Assembly: GCA_012960225.1 (NCBI GenBank)
Contig: DUBS01000003.1
Span: 104,222-168,221 of the forward strand
DNA length: 64,000 bases
Origin: Gemmatimonadota bacterium
GTDB lineage: Bacteria > Gemmatimonadota > Gemmatimonadetes > Longimicrobiales > Gaopeijiaceae
Reading direction: 5' to 3'
A program made the position numbers and the translations under genes. Positions 8,671-17,321 of the stretch are shown in pieces (position 1 is the first letter of the stretch; every line of letters starts with the position of its first letter). Below the pieces are notes generated by a model, which worked only from the letters and a program-made list of their open reading frames with translations, did not search any database and was not told the DNA's origin.

Positions 8671-9953
8671 CGATAGAAGATTTCGACCAAGATCATTGGG
8701 ATTGAAGGAACGTAGGTCACAAGCAATAGCACTGCGAGAAGCACCGCAACGAAGTAGACGTTGACCTTGCTGACTTCCCAAATATCAGCCTTCGCCACCG
8801 AACATGCGGTCACGAGGACTGACGCGACTGGAGGGGTCTGCTGCCCAATCCCAAGATTGAGGGTAACGACAAGCCCAAAATGAACGGGATCGATACCCGC
8901 AGCCAGAATAAGTGGCATCACGATCGGAACAACGAGTATGATGGCAGCAGCCGAGTGCAGAAAAAGTCCAATCACCAGAAAGAAAACATTGAGTAGTAGC
9001 AAGATCGCCCACCGATCCTGCGTGAGGATCATTATGCCTTCAGCAACCCGCTGGGGTACACGGACCTCAGTCAGATAGTCTCCCAGTAGGGCCGAAGCAG
9101 CTACCAACAGCATTACCACAGCCGTCTGGATACCGCCTTCCAATATTGCAGCCTTGAGACGGCTCCAATCGAGTTCTCGGTATACCACTCCTCCAATGAG
9201 AACTGCAGCAACAACAGCGAGCCCTGCACCTTCTGTGGCGGTGACCCAACCGCCAAAGATTCCACCCAATATGATCAACGGAAGGGATAGTGCCCATATT
9301 GCTTCTTTAAAGGTTTCCCAGACACGAGCAAGTTTGAATATCTGTTCTGTCGGAAAGTTGTGCCGGCGAGCTAACAGATACGCAACAAACATCATCATCA
9401 AGCCACCCAGCACTCCCGGAATAATCCCAGCAACAAAAAGCTCTACAACCGAGCTTCCTGACATGACCCCATATAGGATCATCGGTATCGAGGGCGGGAT
9501 AATGACGGCCAAAGTTGCCGAGGATGACGTAACAGCAGCAGCAAAGGAACTGGAGTAACCTTTATTTTTCATCGCAGGAATCAGGATCGAGCCAAGGGCT
9601 GCAACGTCCGCAACAGCCGAACCACTGATTTCTGCAAAGAACATCGAAGCACTGATAGTCACCATCGAAAGTCCGCCGCGCACAAAGCCTACCAACGAAG
9701 AAGCGAACGCAACCAGCCTTCGGCTGATCCCAGATGCATTCATGATCGCGCCAGCCAAGATAAAAAGTGGGATCGCGATCAGTGGAAACGATGTTGCCCC
9801 GCTAAACATCACCAGCCCGACATTAGGTAGAGATGCAGCACCTCCAGGCCCTGTGATCATTGCTAGAATGGCAACCAGGCCCAGAGAGACCGCTATCGGA
9901 ATGCCGATCAGAACAAATGCGAGTAACACAACACCTATTCCAAGGAGACTCAT
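8667..9953 (-). CDS. TRAP transporter large permease (DctM type)
   Basis: 428-residue polytopic membrane protein of the usual DctM length, hydrophobic throughout with about twelve helices. Family features seen are FILAGAIMNASGISRRLVAFASSLVG near the N-terminus, then AEISGSAVADVAALGSILIPAM and SSSATLAVIIPPSIPMILYG. It forms the transport core of a tripartite ATP-independent periplasmic transporter and uses the sodium or proton gradient to import organic acids delivered by the DctP protein. It overlaps both its neighbours by four bases (ATGA with the small permease upstream and the enoyl-CoA hydratase-like gene downstream), indicating one transcript. Confidence 0.93.
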   Translation of the reverse strand: MSLLGIGVVLLAFVLIGIPIAVSLGLVAILAMITGPGGAASLPNVGLVMFSGATSFPLIAIPLFILAGAIMNASGISRRLVAFASSLVGFVRGGLSMVTISASMFFAEISGSAVADVAALGSILIPAMKNKGYSSSFAAAVTSSSATLAVIIPPSIPMILYGVMSGSSVVELFVAGIIPGVLGGLMMMFVAYLLARRHNFPTEQIFKLARVWETFKEAIWALSLPLIILGGIFGGWVTATEGAGLAVVAAVLIGGVVYRELDWSRLKAAILEGGIQTAVVMLLVAASALLGDYLTEVRVPQRVAEGIMILTQDRWAILLLLNVFFLVIGLFLHSAAAIILVVPIVMPLILAAGIDPVHFGLVVTLNLGIGQQTPPVASVLVTACSVAKADIWEVSKVNVYFVAVLLAVLLLVTYVPSIPMILVEIFYR

Positions 9954-10522
9954 TGGGGGACCTCACCAATTGGGGAACCAGCATTCGGGGATACCTCTGC
10001 GGATCCCGAGATGGAGTGCTTCATGGCATCGGGGAGTGATAGAAGTTGCGCTCCGATGAAGAGCGTGGCACCGATCGGAATGACCGATTGAGCGACTGCT
10101 GCCGGCACCCACGGGAGTGAGATTAGCGTCGTACCACCGAGAACACTTAACACCTGAATTCCTGCCCAGGTAAGCGTGCCGAGGAAAGCAAGAACAAGAA
10201 CTTCAGCAACGAGGACCACAAATATTCTCAGGTTGCCTGAGAGTTTGTCCACCAGAGTGGGCACTCCGATGTGGGCCCTATGTAGAGCTGCTAATGCTGC
10301 CCCATAGTAGGTCAACCAAGCGAGGAGAATGGACGCAACTTCATCATACCAGACTAACGATGCTCCACTCTTCCGGAAGACAACCCCTACAATGACGACT
10401 AGAGCAAGCGAAACCATCAGGAAGAGGACCAGCCCTTCCAGAATCTTTCGTAGCCCAGTTCGAGCCTTTGTGAACGTCACCAGAGCAAATTCAGTTTGAC
10501 CCCGCTGCAACAGCACGCTCAA
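9950..10522 (-). CDS. TRAP transporter small permease (DctQ type)
   Basis: 190-residue membrane protein with four hydrophobic helices and the family segment SGASLVWYDEVASILLAWLTYYGAA (split in the text around residues 55-80). It partners the large permease. The start is a TTG at 10522, inside the end of the substrate-binding-protein gene (32-base overlap). This choice is supported by an excellent Shine-Dalgarno AGGAGGT seven bases upstream, itself located within the preceding coding sequence. An alternative GTG at 10480, after the upstream stop, has no such site. Fourth-helix length and C-terminal tail are ordinary. Confidence 0.88.
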   Translation of the reverse strand: MSVLLQRGQTEFALVTFTKARTGLRKILEGLVLFLMVSLALVVIVGVVFRKSGASLVWYDEVASILLAWLTYYGAALAALHRAHIGVPTLVDKLSGNLRIFVVLVAEVLVLAFLGTLTWAGIQVLSVLGGTTLISLPWVPAAVAQSVIPIGATLFIGAQLLSLPDAMKHSISGSAEVSPNAGSPIGEVPQ

Positions 10523-11516
10523 CTAGAAGACCTCCTCCCTCAACTGCTTGGTCAAACTCGTCGTAGATGTCGCTACTCGCTAGCAAGAAGGCATCTCGGT
10601 CAGGCCGTGTCACCTTAACTCCCTCAGCTTCAACCTGGGCTAAAAGCTCATGGTCAAGTCGAGCTGCTGTGTCGTGAACAAATGTCTGAACCAAGCGAGC
10701 TTCTTCCTCCAAAACCCGGCGGACGTCAGGAGGTAACGCTGCCCAATGAGAAGCTGAGACCACAACGTACCCGGGTGTATATACGTGGCCAGTGAGCGAA
10801 AGATGCTCCTGGACTTCATACAGTTTAGATCCCCAAATCTGTGCGAGCGGGTTCTCTTGGCCATCTATCACACCAGTCTGCAATCCAATAAAAACCTCGG
10901 AAAGAGCCATTGGAGTCGGGTTAGCACCCAAGGTTTGAAAAAGTTTCACACGCCAAATACCACGAGGTGTTCGGAGCTTGATTCCAGAGAGATCATCGGG
11001 GCTTGCAATTGGTCGAGTGTTATTCGTCACATGCCGAAAACCATTTTCCCACAGAGCAATAATCCGATAACCCTTTTGTTCTGCGAGCGGTGCCAGATCA
11101 GGCCAAACGACCTCTTTTTCAATTGCACGCATGTGCGCACGGTCCCGCACAAGATAGGGCATTTCAAATAGTCCAAATTCATCTATCTGTGAGGACATAA
11201 CAGTAGACGGCAGTGCGAAGTCAACCGTACCGAGCTTGATCTTTTGGAGCAACAACTCATCGCTGCCCAGTTGACTAGAGCCATATACCACGACCTCGAA
11301 TCCATCCAGTCGCTCGTTGGCTCGACGAGCAAATTCTTCGGCGGAAAGAGCAAACAGAGATCCCGGTTCACCGACATGACCAAACGTAAGTTCTCGTGGC
11401 CCAGTCGCCTTGTCCGCACAGCTACCAAGTCCCAGGACGAAAGCGGATGCTGCCAGCACGAAACACACTCTAGTGAGCGTCGGTGTGGCTAACACAATCT
11501 CACGATTCCAGTTCAT
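10491..11516 (-). CDS. TRAP substrate-binding lipoprotein (DctP type)
   Basis: 341-residue periplasmic solute-binding protein of the DctP family. A basic/hydrophobic N-terminus leads to a lipobox LGSC with Cys33, so this one is predicted to be a lipoprotein rather than freely soluble. Family features include GHVGEPGSLF near the start, the conserved arginine segment SGIKLRTPRG, and the helix LSEVFIGLQTGVIDGQENPL. It captures a carboxylate-bearing ligand and hands it to the DctQM permease. Ligand identity cannot be read, but the neighbours (aminotransferase, CoA-transferase, hydroxyacid dehydrogenase) suggest a small organic acid. The start overlaps the aminotransferase stop as ATGA. Confidence 0.92.
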   Translation of the reverse strand: MNWNREIVLATPTLTRVCFVLAASAFVLGLGSCADKATGPRELTFGHVGEPGSLFALSAEEFARRANERLDGFEVVVYGSSQLGSDELLLQKIKLGTVDFALPSTVMSSQIDEFGLFEMPYLVRDRAHMRAIEKEVVWPDLAPLAEQKGYRIIALWENGFRHVTNNTRPIASPDDLSGIKLRTPRGIWRVKLFQTLGANPTPMALSEVFIGLQTGVIDGQENPLAQIWGSKLYEVQEHLSLTGHVYTPGYVVVSASHWAALPPDVRRVLEEEARLVQTFVHDTAARLDHELLAQVEAEGVKVTRPDRDAFLLASSDIYDEFDQAVEGGGLLVERAVAAGSN

Positions 11517-12691
11517 TCAACCTTCCTCTTATTAAGCAGGAATGCCATGGCGGCGGAAACCCCCTCCCTGTTGACCGGTACCCCGGCGGAAACTAACCCC
11601 ATCTCCACCCCAGCAAGTGTCCCCATGAGTGACAGGGCATTGAAGTGACCAAGATGTCCAACTCTAAAGATTCGACCTTGAAGCTTACCAAGACCTGTTC
11701 CCAAAGACATGTCAAATTGCTTCAAAACGATCCTCCGCACCTCATCCGCGTCAACTCCATCCGGCATCATAACAGCTGTTAGCGCGTTGCTGGACTCAGC
11801 AGCTTCCAGTGGGTAGCCCTCTAAGCCCCAAGCGGAAACCGCCGCACGAGCTGCACCCGCAAGTCTTGTATGGCGCTGCAATACATCGGGCAGGCCCTCT
11901 TCACGAAGCATCGACAGTGATTCGTCGAGTCCAAAGAAAAGGTTTGTGGCCGGTGTGTAGGGGAAAAACCCGTTCTTGTTAAACTCCAAGTGATCCCGCC
12001 AACTCCAGTACGAGTTAGGAAATCCAGATGATTCACTAGCAGCAAGGGCTCTCGGACTTAGTGCGACAAACGACAGGCCCGGAGGAAGCATAAGCCCCTT
12101 CTGAGAACCAGTTACCGCCACATCCACCCCCCATTCATCATGCCGGAAATCAGTCGCACCAAGGGATGACACGGTATCCACCATAAGAAGTGCCGAGCAG
12201 CTGGATTCTCGCAAAGCATCACCGATCGCCGCGACATCGCTAGTTACCCCAGTCGATGTTTCGTTGTGTACCACCAAAATAGCCTTGACGTTACGCGCCT
12301 TATCCGAATGGAGCGCTTCCATGACTGCATCGGCTGTCAGACCCCGACGCGAGTTCCAAGGTTTGAACTGCACGTGCAGACCGAAGCGCCCAGCGACCTC
12401 TGCCCACTTCTCAGCAAAAAAACCTTGATTGAACGCCAGGATACTGTCACCGGGTGACAGCACATTGGTGATCGCTGCCTCCCATGCACCTGTTGCAGAT
12501 GACGGATAGATGAGGACAGGATGTTCGGTTCTAAAAACCAGCTTTATTTCTCCTAGGAGTCGATGAGTCATCGCTTGGAACTCTGGACCACGATGATCAA
12601 TTGTCGGCCGCGACATCGCGCGCAGCACACGGTCCGGCACATTGGTCGGTCCCGGCAGTTGTAGGAAGTGGCGTCCGCTTTGGTAGGGCAC
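11513..12691 (-). CDS. Class V aminotransferase (serine/alanine-glyoxylate type)
   Basis: Fold type I PLP enzyme. FLQLPGPTNVPDRVLRAM and IDHRGPEFQAM near the N-terminus and VTGSQKGLMLPPG with the PLP-binding lysine are characteristic of serine-glyoxylate/alanine-glyoxylate aminotransferases. A GTG at 12691 gives 392 residues, the family length. The frame stays open to an ATG at 12802, but that start overlaps the divergent dehydrogenase start (12793) and adds a non-homologous-looking tail, so I prefer 12691 without a good ribosome site. It heads the TRAP operon, with ATGA overlap to the binding protein. Expected role: glyoxylate to glycine using serine or alanine. A paralogue lies at 17322. 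Confidence 0.85.
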   Translation of the reverse strand: MPYQSGRHFLQLPGPTNVPDRVLRAMSRPTIDHRGPEFQAMTHRLLGEIKLVFRTEHPVLIYPSSATGAWEAAITNVLSPGDSILAFNQGFFAEKWAEVAGRFGLHVQFKPWNSRRGLTADAVMEALHSDKARNVKAILVVHNETSTGVTSDVAAIGDALRESSCSALLMVDTVSSLGATDFRHDEWGVDVAVTGSQKGLMLPPGLSFVALSPRALAASESSGFPNSYWSWRDHLEFNKNGFFPYTPATNLFFGLDESLSMLREEGLPDVLQRHTRLAGAARAAVSAWGLEGYPLEAAESSNALTAVMMPDGVDADEVRRIVLKQFDMSLGTGLGKLQGRIFRVGHLGHFNALSLMGTLAGVEMGLVSAGVPVNREGVSAAMAFLLNKRKVE

Positions 12692-12792
12692 GAGCGTCTG
12701 TGGTTGGGTGCAACCCGGGTCGGTGAGCCGTAGACTCACGCCGACGAGAAGGTTCAACTTACACAGTCCCCTAGCGCCCGACACTATCCCCC

Positions 12793-15672
12793 ATGGCCGC
12801 AAGCGATATCCAACCCGGAGATCCTGGGCTCGAGAAGAAGCTCCGACACGTAGTGGAAGGAGAAGTGCGTTTTGATGCCTTCACACGTGGAATATTCTCT
12901 ACTGATGCTTCTCACTACCAGGTCGAACCACTCGGCGTTGTCTTTCCTGCAACTGCAGAAGATATCCAAGTAGTCATGGAAGTAGCCCGAGAGGAGAACG
13001 TTCCTGTGCTTCCGCGCGGTGCGGGAACCTCCCAGTGCGGCCAAACGGTAGGTCGTGCGATTGTCGTCGACGTTAGCCGCCATCTCAACCAAATAGGTGG
13101 CATGAATGGAGATGAGATCGAAGTCGAACCTGGGGTGGTCCTAGACCATTTAAACGCCCATTTACGGCAGCGACATCAGTGGTTTCCAGTCGATCCTTCC
13201 ACTGGGAGTCGTGCAACACTCGGGGGAATGGCGGGGAACAATAGCGCGGGTGCCCGCTCTCTCCGATATGGAACGATGGTGGACAACGTCTCAGCCATCG
13301 AAGTAGTGCTCCCAGACGGTCGCAGACTCTGGCTAGGGTCAGAAGAATCCGAAGAGCACTACATGCCGACTGAACTCGCGTTTCTGAGAAGCCTCTACGC
13401 GAATCACTCAGCAGAAATTATTCAGCGCACACCCAAGACCATGCGGAATGTGGCTGGTTACAATCTTGCCAGTCTAAATCCAAACCAGGAAAATCTCGCG
13501 CAACTCTTGGTGGGCTCCGAAGGGACTCTCGCATTCTTTGTGCGTTTACGTCTGAAGCTCAGCCCACTACTTCGCTCAAGAGTTCTGGGTATTTGCCACT
13601 TCGATGGTCTACTCGAAGCACTCGACACCGTCCAGCATATCGTAAAGCTGAGCCCAACTGCGGTAGAGCTGATAGACCAGAACATCTTGAGCCTTGGAGC
13701 AAGACACCCAGACTTCCGGAGTGCCATGAGTGATTTTGTGACAGGCACCCCAAAAGCGTTACTCCTAGTCGAGTTTTCCGAAGAACTTCCAGGGACAGAC
13801 CTGGGCGATAAGCTGAATGAACTCGAGGAACTTTTGAGCGAGTTAGGGCACCCGAACAGTGTAGTGCGTGCAGAAACTGAATCACTCCAATCAGCAGCCT
13901 GGAGTGTACGCAAGGAAGGTCTCAATATCGTGATGTCGATGGCAGGTCCCAGGAAGCCCATTTCGTTCATCGAGGACTGTGCGGTGCCACTAGAACACCT
14001 GTCTAGCTACGCTCGGCATGTGGACGAGATTTTTTCTAAGCATGGAGTAGAGGGGACCTGGTACGCACACGCGTCTGTTGGATGTCTGCACGTTCGCCCT
14101 GCCCTAAACCTCAGGGATCCTAGTGACGTTCGCCGCATGCGCGCGATTGCGGAAGAGACCCATGAGGTCGTGCGGCGCTACGGAGGGACACACTCCGGAG
14201 AACACGGTGACGGCCTCCTTAGATCGGAGTTTATCAAGCCGATGCTGGGTGAACGGATGCGACAGATCTTTGGAGAAGTTAAGGAAACTTTCGACCCTCA
14301 TGGTCTCATGAATCCCGGTAAGATTATCAATCCCCCTCGGATGGATGACCCTACTTTATTTAGGTTCCAAGCCGAAAATGTAGAGAAGAAGTTACCAGTG
14401 GTCCTAGACTGGTCTCAGGACGGGGGAGTCCTAACTGCCCTGGAACAATGCAACAACAATGGTGCGTGTCTCAAATCAGATCCGGGGGTGATGTGTCCCT
14501 CATATCGTGTCACTCAAGATGAACGACACTCGACCCGTGGACGAGCTAATGCGCTCCGACTCGCCGTTACCGGACAACTCGGTGCAACCGGCCTAAATTC
14601 ACCAGAGATGGCAGAGGCAATGTCGCTGTGTATTTCTTGTAAGGGATGTAAACGAGAGTGCCCAACCGGCATTGACATGGCGGCCTTGAAATTGGAGTGG
14701 CAGTATCACCAAAATCGACACTCAGGTGTTCCCGTCCGAACGCGATTGCTAGGAGAGTTGCCGCGACTAGCACCCTGGGCAACGCAAATCGGGCAACTCG
14801 TGAATATCCTCGGGAAACTACCCCTTGGGCGTCGCCTGCTCGGCTTTGCTCCCGAGCGAAAGCTACCCCAATGGCATGGGTCACCCTGGAACGACAGTGA
14901 ACTCCCACCCCCACCCATCGTTACTGGTCCCACTGACGTCATACTTTTCGTTGATACTTTCACGAGGTGGTTTGAACCTGAGGTGCCGCGGGCAGCCAAA
15001 CATTTGCTAGAAACAGGCTCGTGGCAGACCCAAACACTGCAGTATCCAGGTCGTCCACTCTGTTGCGGACGTACCTACCTAAGTGGGGGTATGCTTGACG
15101 AGGCGAGACGAGAACTCCGACGCGTCTTGGACGCATTGGCTCCAGCAGCGCGAGCAGGAGCATGGATCGTCGGATTAGAGCCATCTTGCATCTACACCTT
15201 ACGGGATGAGGCACCCGCATTACTACCAGGAGACGATGCGGATGTGGTAGCCGAGCGAGTACTACTCCTAGAGGAGTTCCTCGACCAAGAATGGGCACAA
15301 GGCCACACTCTTTCTTTTAAACCACTTAAAAGGCGGCGACTCAAGGTGCACGGTCATTGTCACCAAAAAGCATTTGGCACAGTCAATGCCAGTGTCCGAA
15401 TGCTGGAGAGGATTCCGGACTTAACCGTAGAGGAGATCCCTTCAGGATGCTGCGGCATGGCGGGGGCATTCGGCTATCAAGCCGAGCACTACGACGCGTC
15501 GATGGCAATGGCTGAATTGGACTTGCTACCGGCAGTTCGGGCCACAGACGAGACAACAGAAATCGTCGCGAGCGGGACAAGTTGTCGCGCTCAGATCAGG
15601 GACGGGACAGGCCGGACGGCCCTACACCCTGCGGTGTTACTCCAAAGAGCACTTACAGAACCGGGCGACTAA
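12793..15672 (+). CDS. FAD/Fe-S 2-hydroxyacid dehydrogenase (GlcD-GlcF-like fusion, YdiJ type)
   Basis: 959-residue fusion. The N-terminal half is a PCMH-type FAD-binding domain (VLPRGAGTSQCGQTVGRA, around residue 72) plus FAD-oxidase C-terminal domain ending THSGEHGDGL and NPGKIINP. The C-terminal half is a ferredoxin-like plus CCG-repeat module: cysteines 553, 559 and 568, then C613, C616, C619 and C623 in CISCKGCKRECP, followed by LCCGRTYLSGG and GCCGMAGAFGY. Such fusions oxidise D-2-hydroxyacids (glycolate, D-lactate, D-2-hydroxyglutarate) and pass electrons to the quinone pool or a cytochrome. It is divergent from the TRAP/aminotransferase operon, so glycolate to glyoxylate is an attractive role, not proven. 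Confidence 0.9.
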   Translation: MAASDIQPGDPGLEKKLRHVVEGEVRFDAFTRGIFSTDASHYQVEPLGVVFPATAEDIQVVMEVAREENVPVLPRGAGTSQCGQTVGRAIVVDVSRHLNQIGGMNGDEIEVEPGVVLDHLNAHLRQRHQWFPVDPSTGSRATLGGMAGNNSAGARSLRYGTMVDNVSAIEVVLPDGRRLWLGSEESEEHYMPTELAFLRSLYANHSAEIIQRTPKTMRNVAGYNLASLNPNQENLAQLLVGSEGTLAFFVRLRLKLSPLLRSRVLGICHFDGLLEALDTVQHIVKLSPTAVELIDQNILSLGARHPDFRSAMSDFVTGTPKALLLVEFSEELPGTDLGDKLNELEELLSELGHPNSVVRAETESLQSAAWSVRKEGLNIVMSMAGPRKPISFIEDCAVPLEHLSSYARHVDEIFSKHGVEGTWYAHASVGCLHVRPALNLRDPSDVRRMRAIAEETHEVVRRYGGTHSGEHGDGLLRSEFIKPMLGERMRQIFGEVKETFDPHGLMNPGKIINPPRMDDPTLFRFQAENVEKKLPVVLDWSQDGGVLTALEQCNNNGACLKSDPGVMCPSYRVTQDERHSTRGRANALRLAVTGQLGATGLNSPEMAEAMSLCISCKGCKRECPTGIDMAALKLEWQYHQNRHSGVPVRTRLLGELPRLAPWATQIGQLVNILGKLPLGRRLLGFAPERKLPQWHGSPWNDSELPPPPIVTGPTDVILFVDTFTRWFEPEVPRAAKHLLETGSWQTQTLQYPGRPLCCGRTYLSGGMLDEARRELRRVLDALAPAARAGAWIVGLEPSCIYTLRDEAPALLPGDDADVVAERVLLLEEFLDQEWAQGHTLSFKPLKRRRLKVHGHCHQKAFGTVNASVRMLERIPDLTVEEIPSGCCGMAGAFGYQAEHYDASMAMAELDLLPAVRATDETTEIVASGTSCRAQIRDGTGRTALHPAVLLQRALTEPGD

Positions 15673-15721
15673 GGCCCACCGATGGATAAGCTCGGATCGA
15701 TGCAAAGTTGATTCGTACTGC

Positions 15722-17320
15722 CTAACTCAATTTGACGACAACCGCAGTAGATACTTCGGGTAGATTCAGGAGTGCATCACGAACTTTGCTATCTACCGTG
15801 CCGTCTACTGCGATAGCAGCTATGGCTTCCCCTCCCGCAGTAAGCCGAGCCTGGTGGTATTCGGCAATATTGATCGCGTGGCCCCCCAAAAGGGTTCCGA
15901 CCCGGCCGATAACACCTGGTACATCTTGGTTCCTGAGCACAATCAGTGTGCCGTCAGGCACAATATCAACATGATAATCTCGGATTCGAACAATTCGGGG
16001 ATGTAGGTCACCCAACAGAGCACCAGCAAGTCTTAGATCCTCACCTTCGGCCTTAACGATGATCTCAACAAACTCAGAATAGTCAGTTCGTCTGGAGAGA
16101 TAGGCTTGTGAGATGCCGATTCCGCGCTGTCTGGCAAGATATCCAGCACTGACAAAATTCACCTTCCGTGACCCCATAATGTTCTTGAGCAATCCCATGA
16201 GAACATACGCGGTCAGGGGTGGAAGCACTTCTTCAAGCCCACCTGAGTAACGCACCTCTATACCCCTGATTCCACCTCTAGCAAGCGCACATGCGAGAAT
16301 TCCTAAGCGTTGACCAAGAGCAAAAACAGGTCCGCATTCCTGCAGTGTGGCACCTCCGAACGCCGGGGCATTGAGAGCATGAGAAAGATCCCCCTCTAGG
16401 AGTGCAGCCTTGACGGCCTCACTGATCTCGGTAGCGACCAATTCCTGAGCCTCCAGTGTCGAGGCCCCAAGGTGGGGCGTAAGTACTACGCCAGAAGCCT
16501 TACGTAACGGGCTATCGTCTTCGAGTGGTTCGTTTTCATAAACGTCAAGCGCGGCCCCTGCGATTCTTTCTTCATTCAGGGCCACTGCAAGAGCCGCCTC
16601 ATCGATGACTTGACCTCTTGAGACATTCACAATGAAGGCACTCTTTTTCATACGGGATATGATTTTCTGGTCGATCATCCCTCGAGTGTCATCTGTAAGT
16701 GGAACATGTAAAGATAGGACGTCTGCACTCTCAATGACTGTTCCCAGATCAGCACGGTCCAGACCCAGTTCCTTAGCTCTTTCATCAGTGAGATATGGGT
16801 CACTAACCACAACGTGCATACCAAAGGCACGACAGCGGTGCGCAACTTCCTGGCCAACACGGCCAGCACCAACTAGGCCAAGCGTGCGACCTCGAAGTTC
16901 TGCTCCCTTGAAGCGACCCCGATCCCACTCTCCTCGGCGGACTGAAGCATCAGCACCCGGAACTCCGCGAACCACCGAGAGCATCAGTGCAAGTGTGAGC
17001 TCCGCAGCAGATACGGTATTACCCGCAGGCGCGTTGAGTACCGCAATGCCACGCTCGGTAGCCGCATCTAGATCAATATTGTCAACACCGACCCCGGCGC
17101 GCCCAATAACTTTCAGGCTCTGGGCCTCAGCTAACATGTCGGAGTCAACCTTCGTAGCACTCCTGACTATCAAACCATCAGCACTAGTCAACGCATTACG
17201 AAAGTCAGTGGAAGATGAATCATTGATCTCGATAAGTTTGAGCTGACTATCTTCTCGTAATGGCTGCAGGCCGCTCCCAGAGATGTTGTCAGTAACGAGA
17301 ATGGAAAACGTCAACGCCAT
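15722..17320 (-). CDS. serA: D-3-phosphoglycerate dehydrogenase
   Basis: 532 residues, the length of long-form SerA with substrate-binding, NAD-binding, allosteric-substrate-binding (ASB) and ACT domains. Visible are the NAD motif GLVGAGRVGQEVAHR, the RVGVDNID-type segment (RAGVGVDNIDLDAA), the catalytic LHVPLTDDTRGMI and TPHLGAST with the active-site histidine, and the C-terminal ACT domain with NQDVPGVIGRVGTLLGGHAINIA. It catalyses the first step of serine synthesis and is likely feedback-regulated by serine through the ACT domain. It starts one base after the stop of the upstream class V aminotransferase, so the two are translationally linked. Confidence 0.94.
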   Translation of the reverse strand: MALTFSILVTDNISGSGLQPLREDSQLKLIEINDSSSTDFRNALTSADGLIVRSATKVDSDMLAEAQSLKVIGRAGVGVDNIDLDAATERGIAVLNAPAGNTVSAAELTLALMLSVVRGVPGADASVRRGEWDRGRFKGAELRGRTLGLVGAGRVGQEVAHRCRAFGMHVVVSDPYLTDERAKELGLDRADLGTVIESADVLSLHVPLTDDTRGMIDQKIISRMKKSAFIVNVSRGQVIDEAALAVALNEERIAGAALDVYENEPLEDDSPLRKASGVVLTPHLGASTLEAQELVATEISEAVKAALLEGDLSHALNAPAFGGATLQECGPVFALGQRLGILACALARGGIRGIEVRYSGGLEEVLPPLTAYVLMGLLKNIMGSRKVNFVSAGYLARQRGIGISQAYLSRRTDYSEFVEIIVKAEGEDLRLAGALLGDLHPRIVRIRDYHVDIVPDGTLIVLRNQDVPGVIGRVGTLLGGHAINIAEYHQARLTAGGEAIAAIAVDGTVDSKVRDALLNLPEVSTAVVVKLS

Positions 17321-17321
17321 A

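Noticed and set aside
13458-13970. A 170-codon minus-strand frame inside the dehydrogenase gene
   Set aside because: It is serine/arginine-rich shadow sequence antisense to a 959-residue gene with clear domains.
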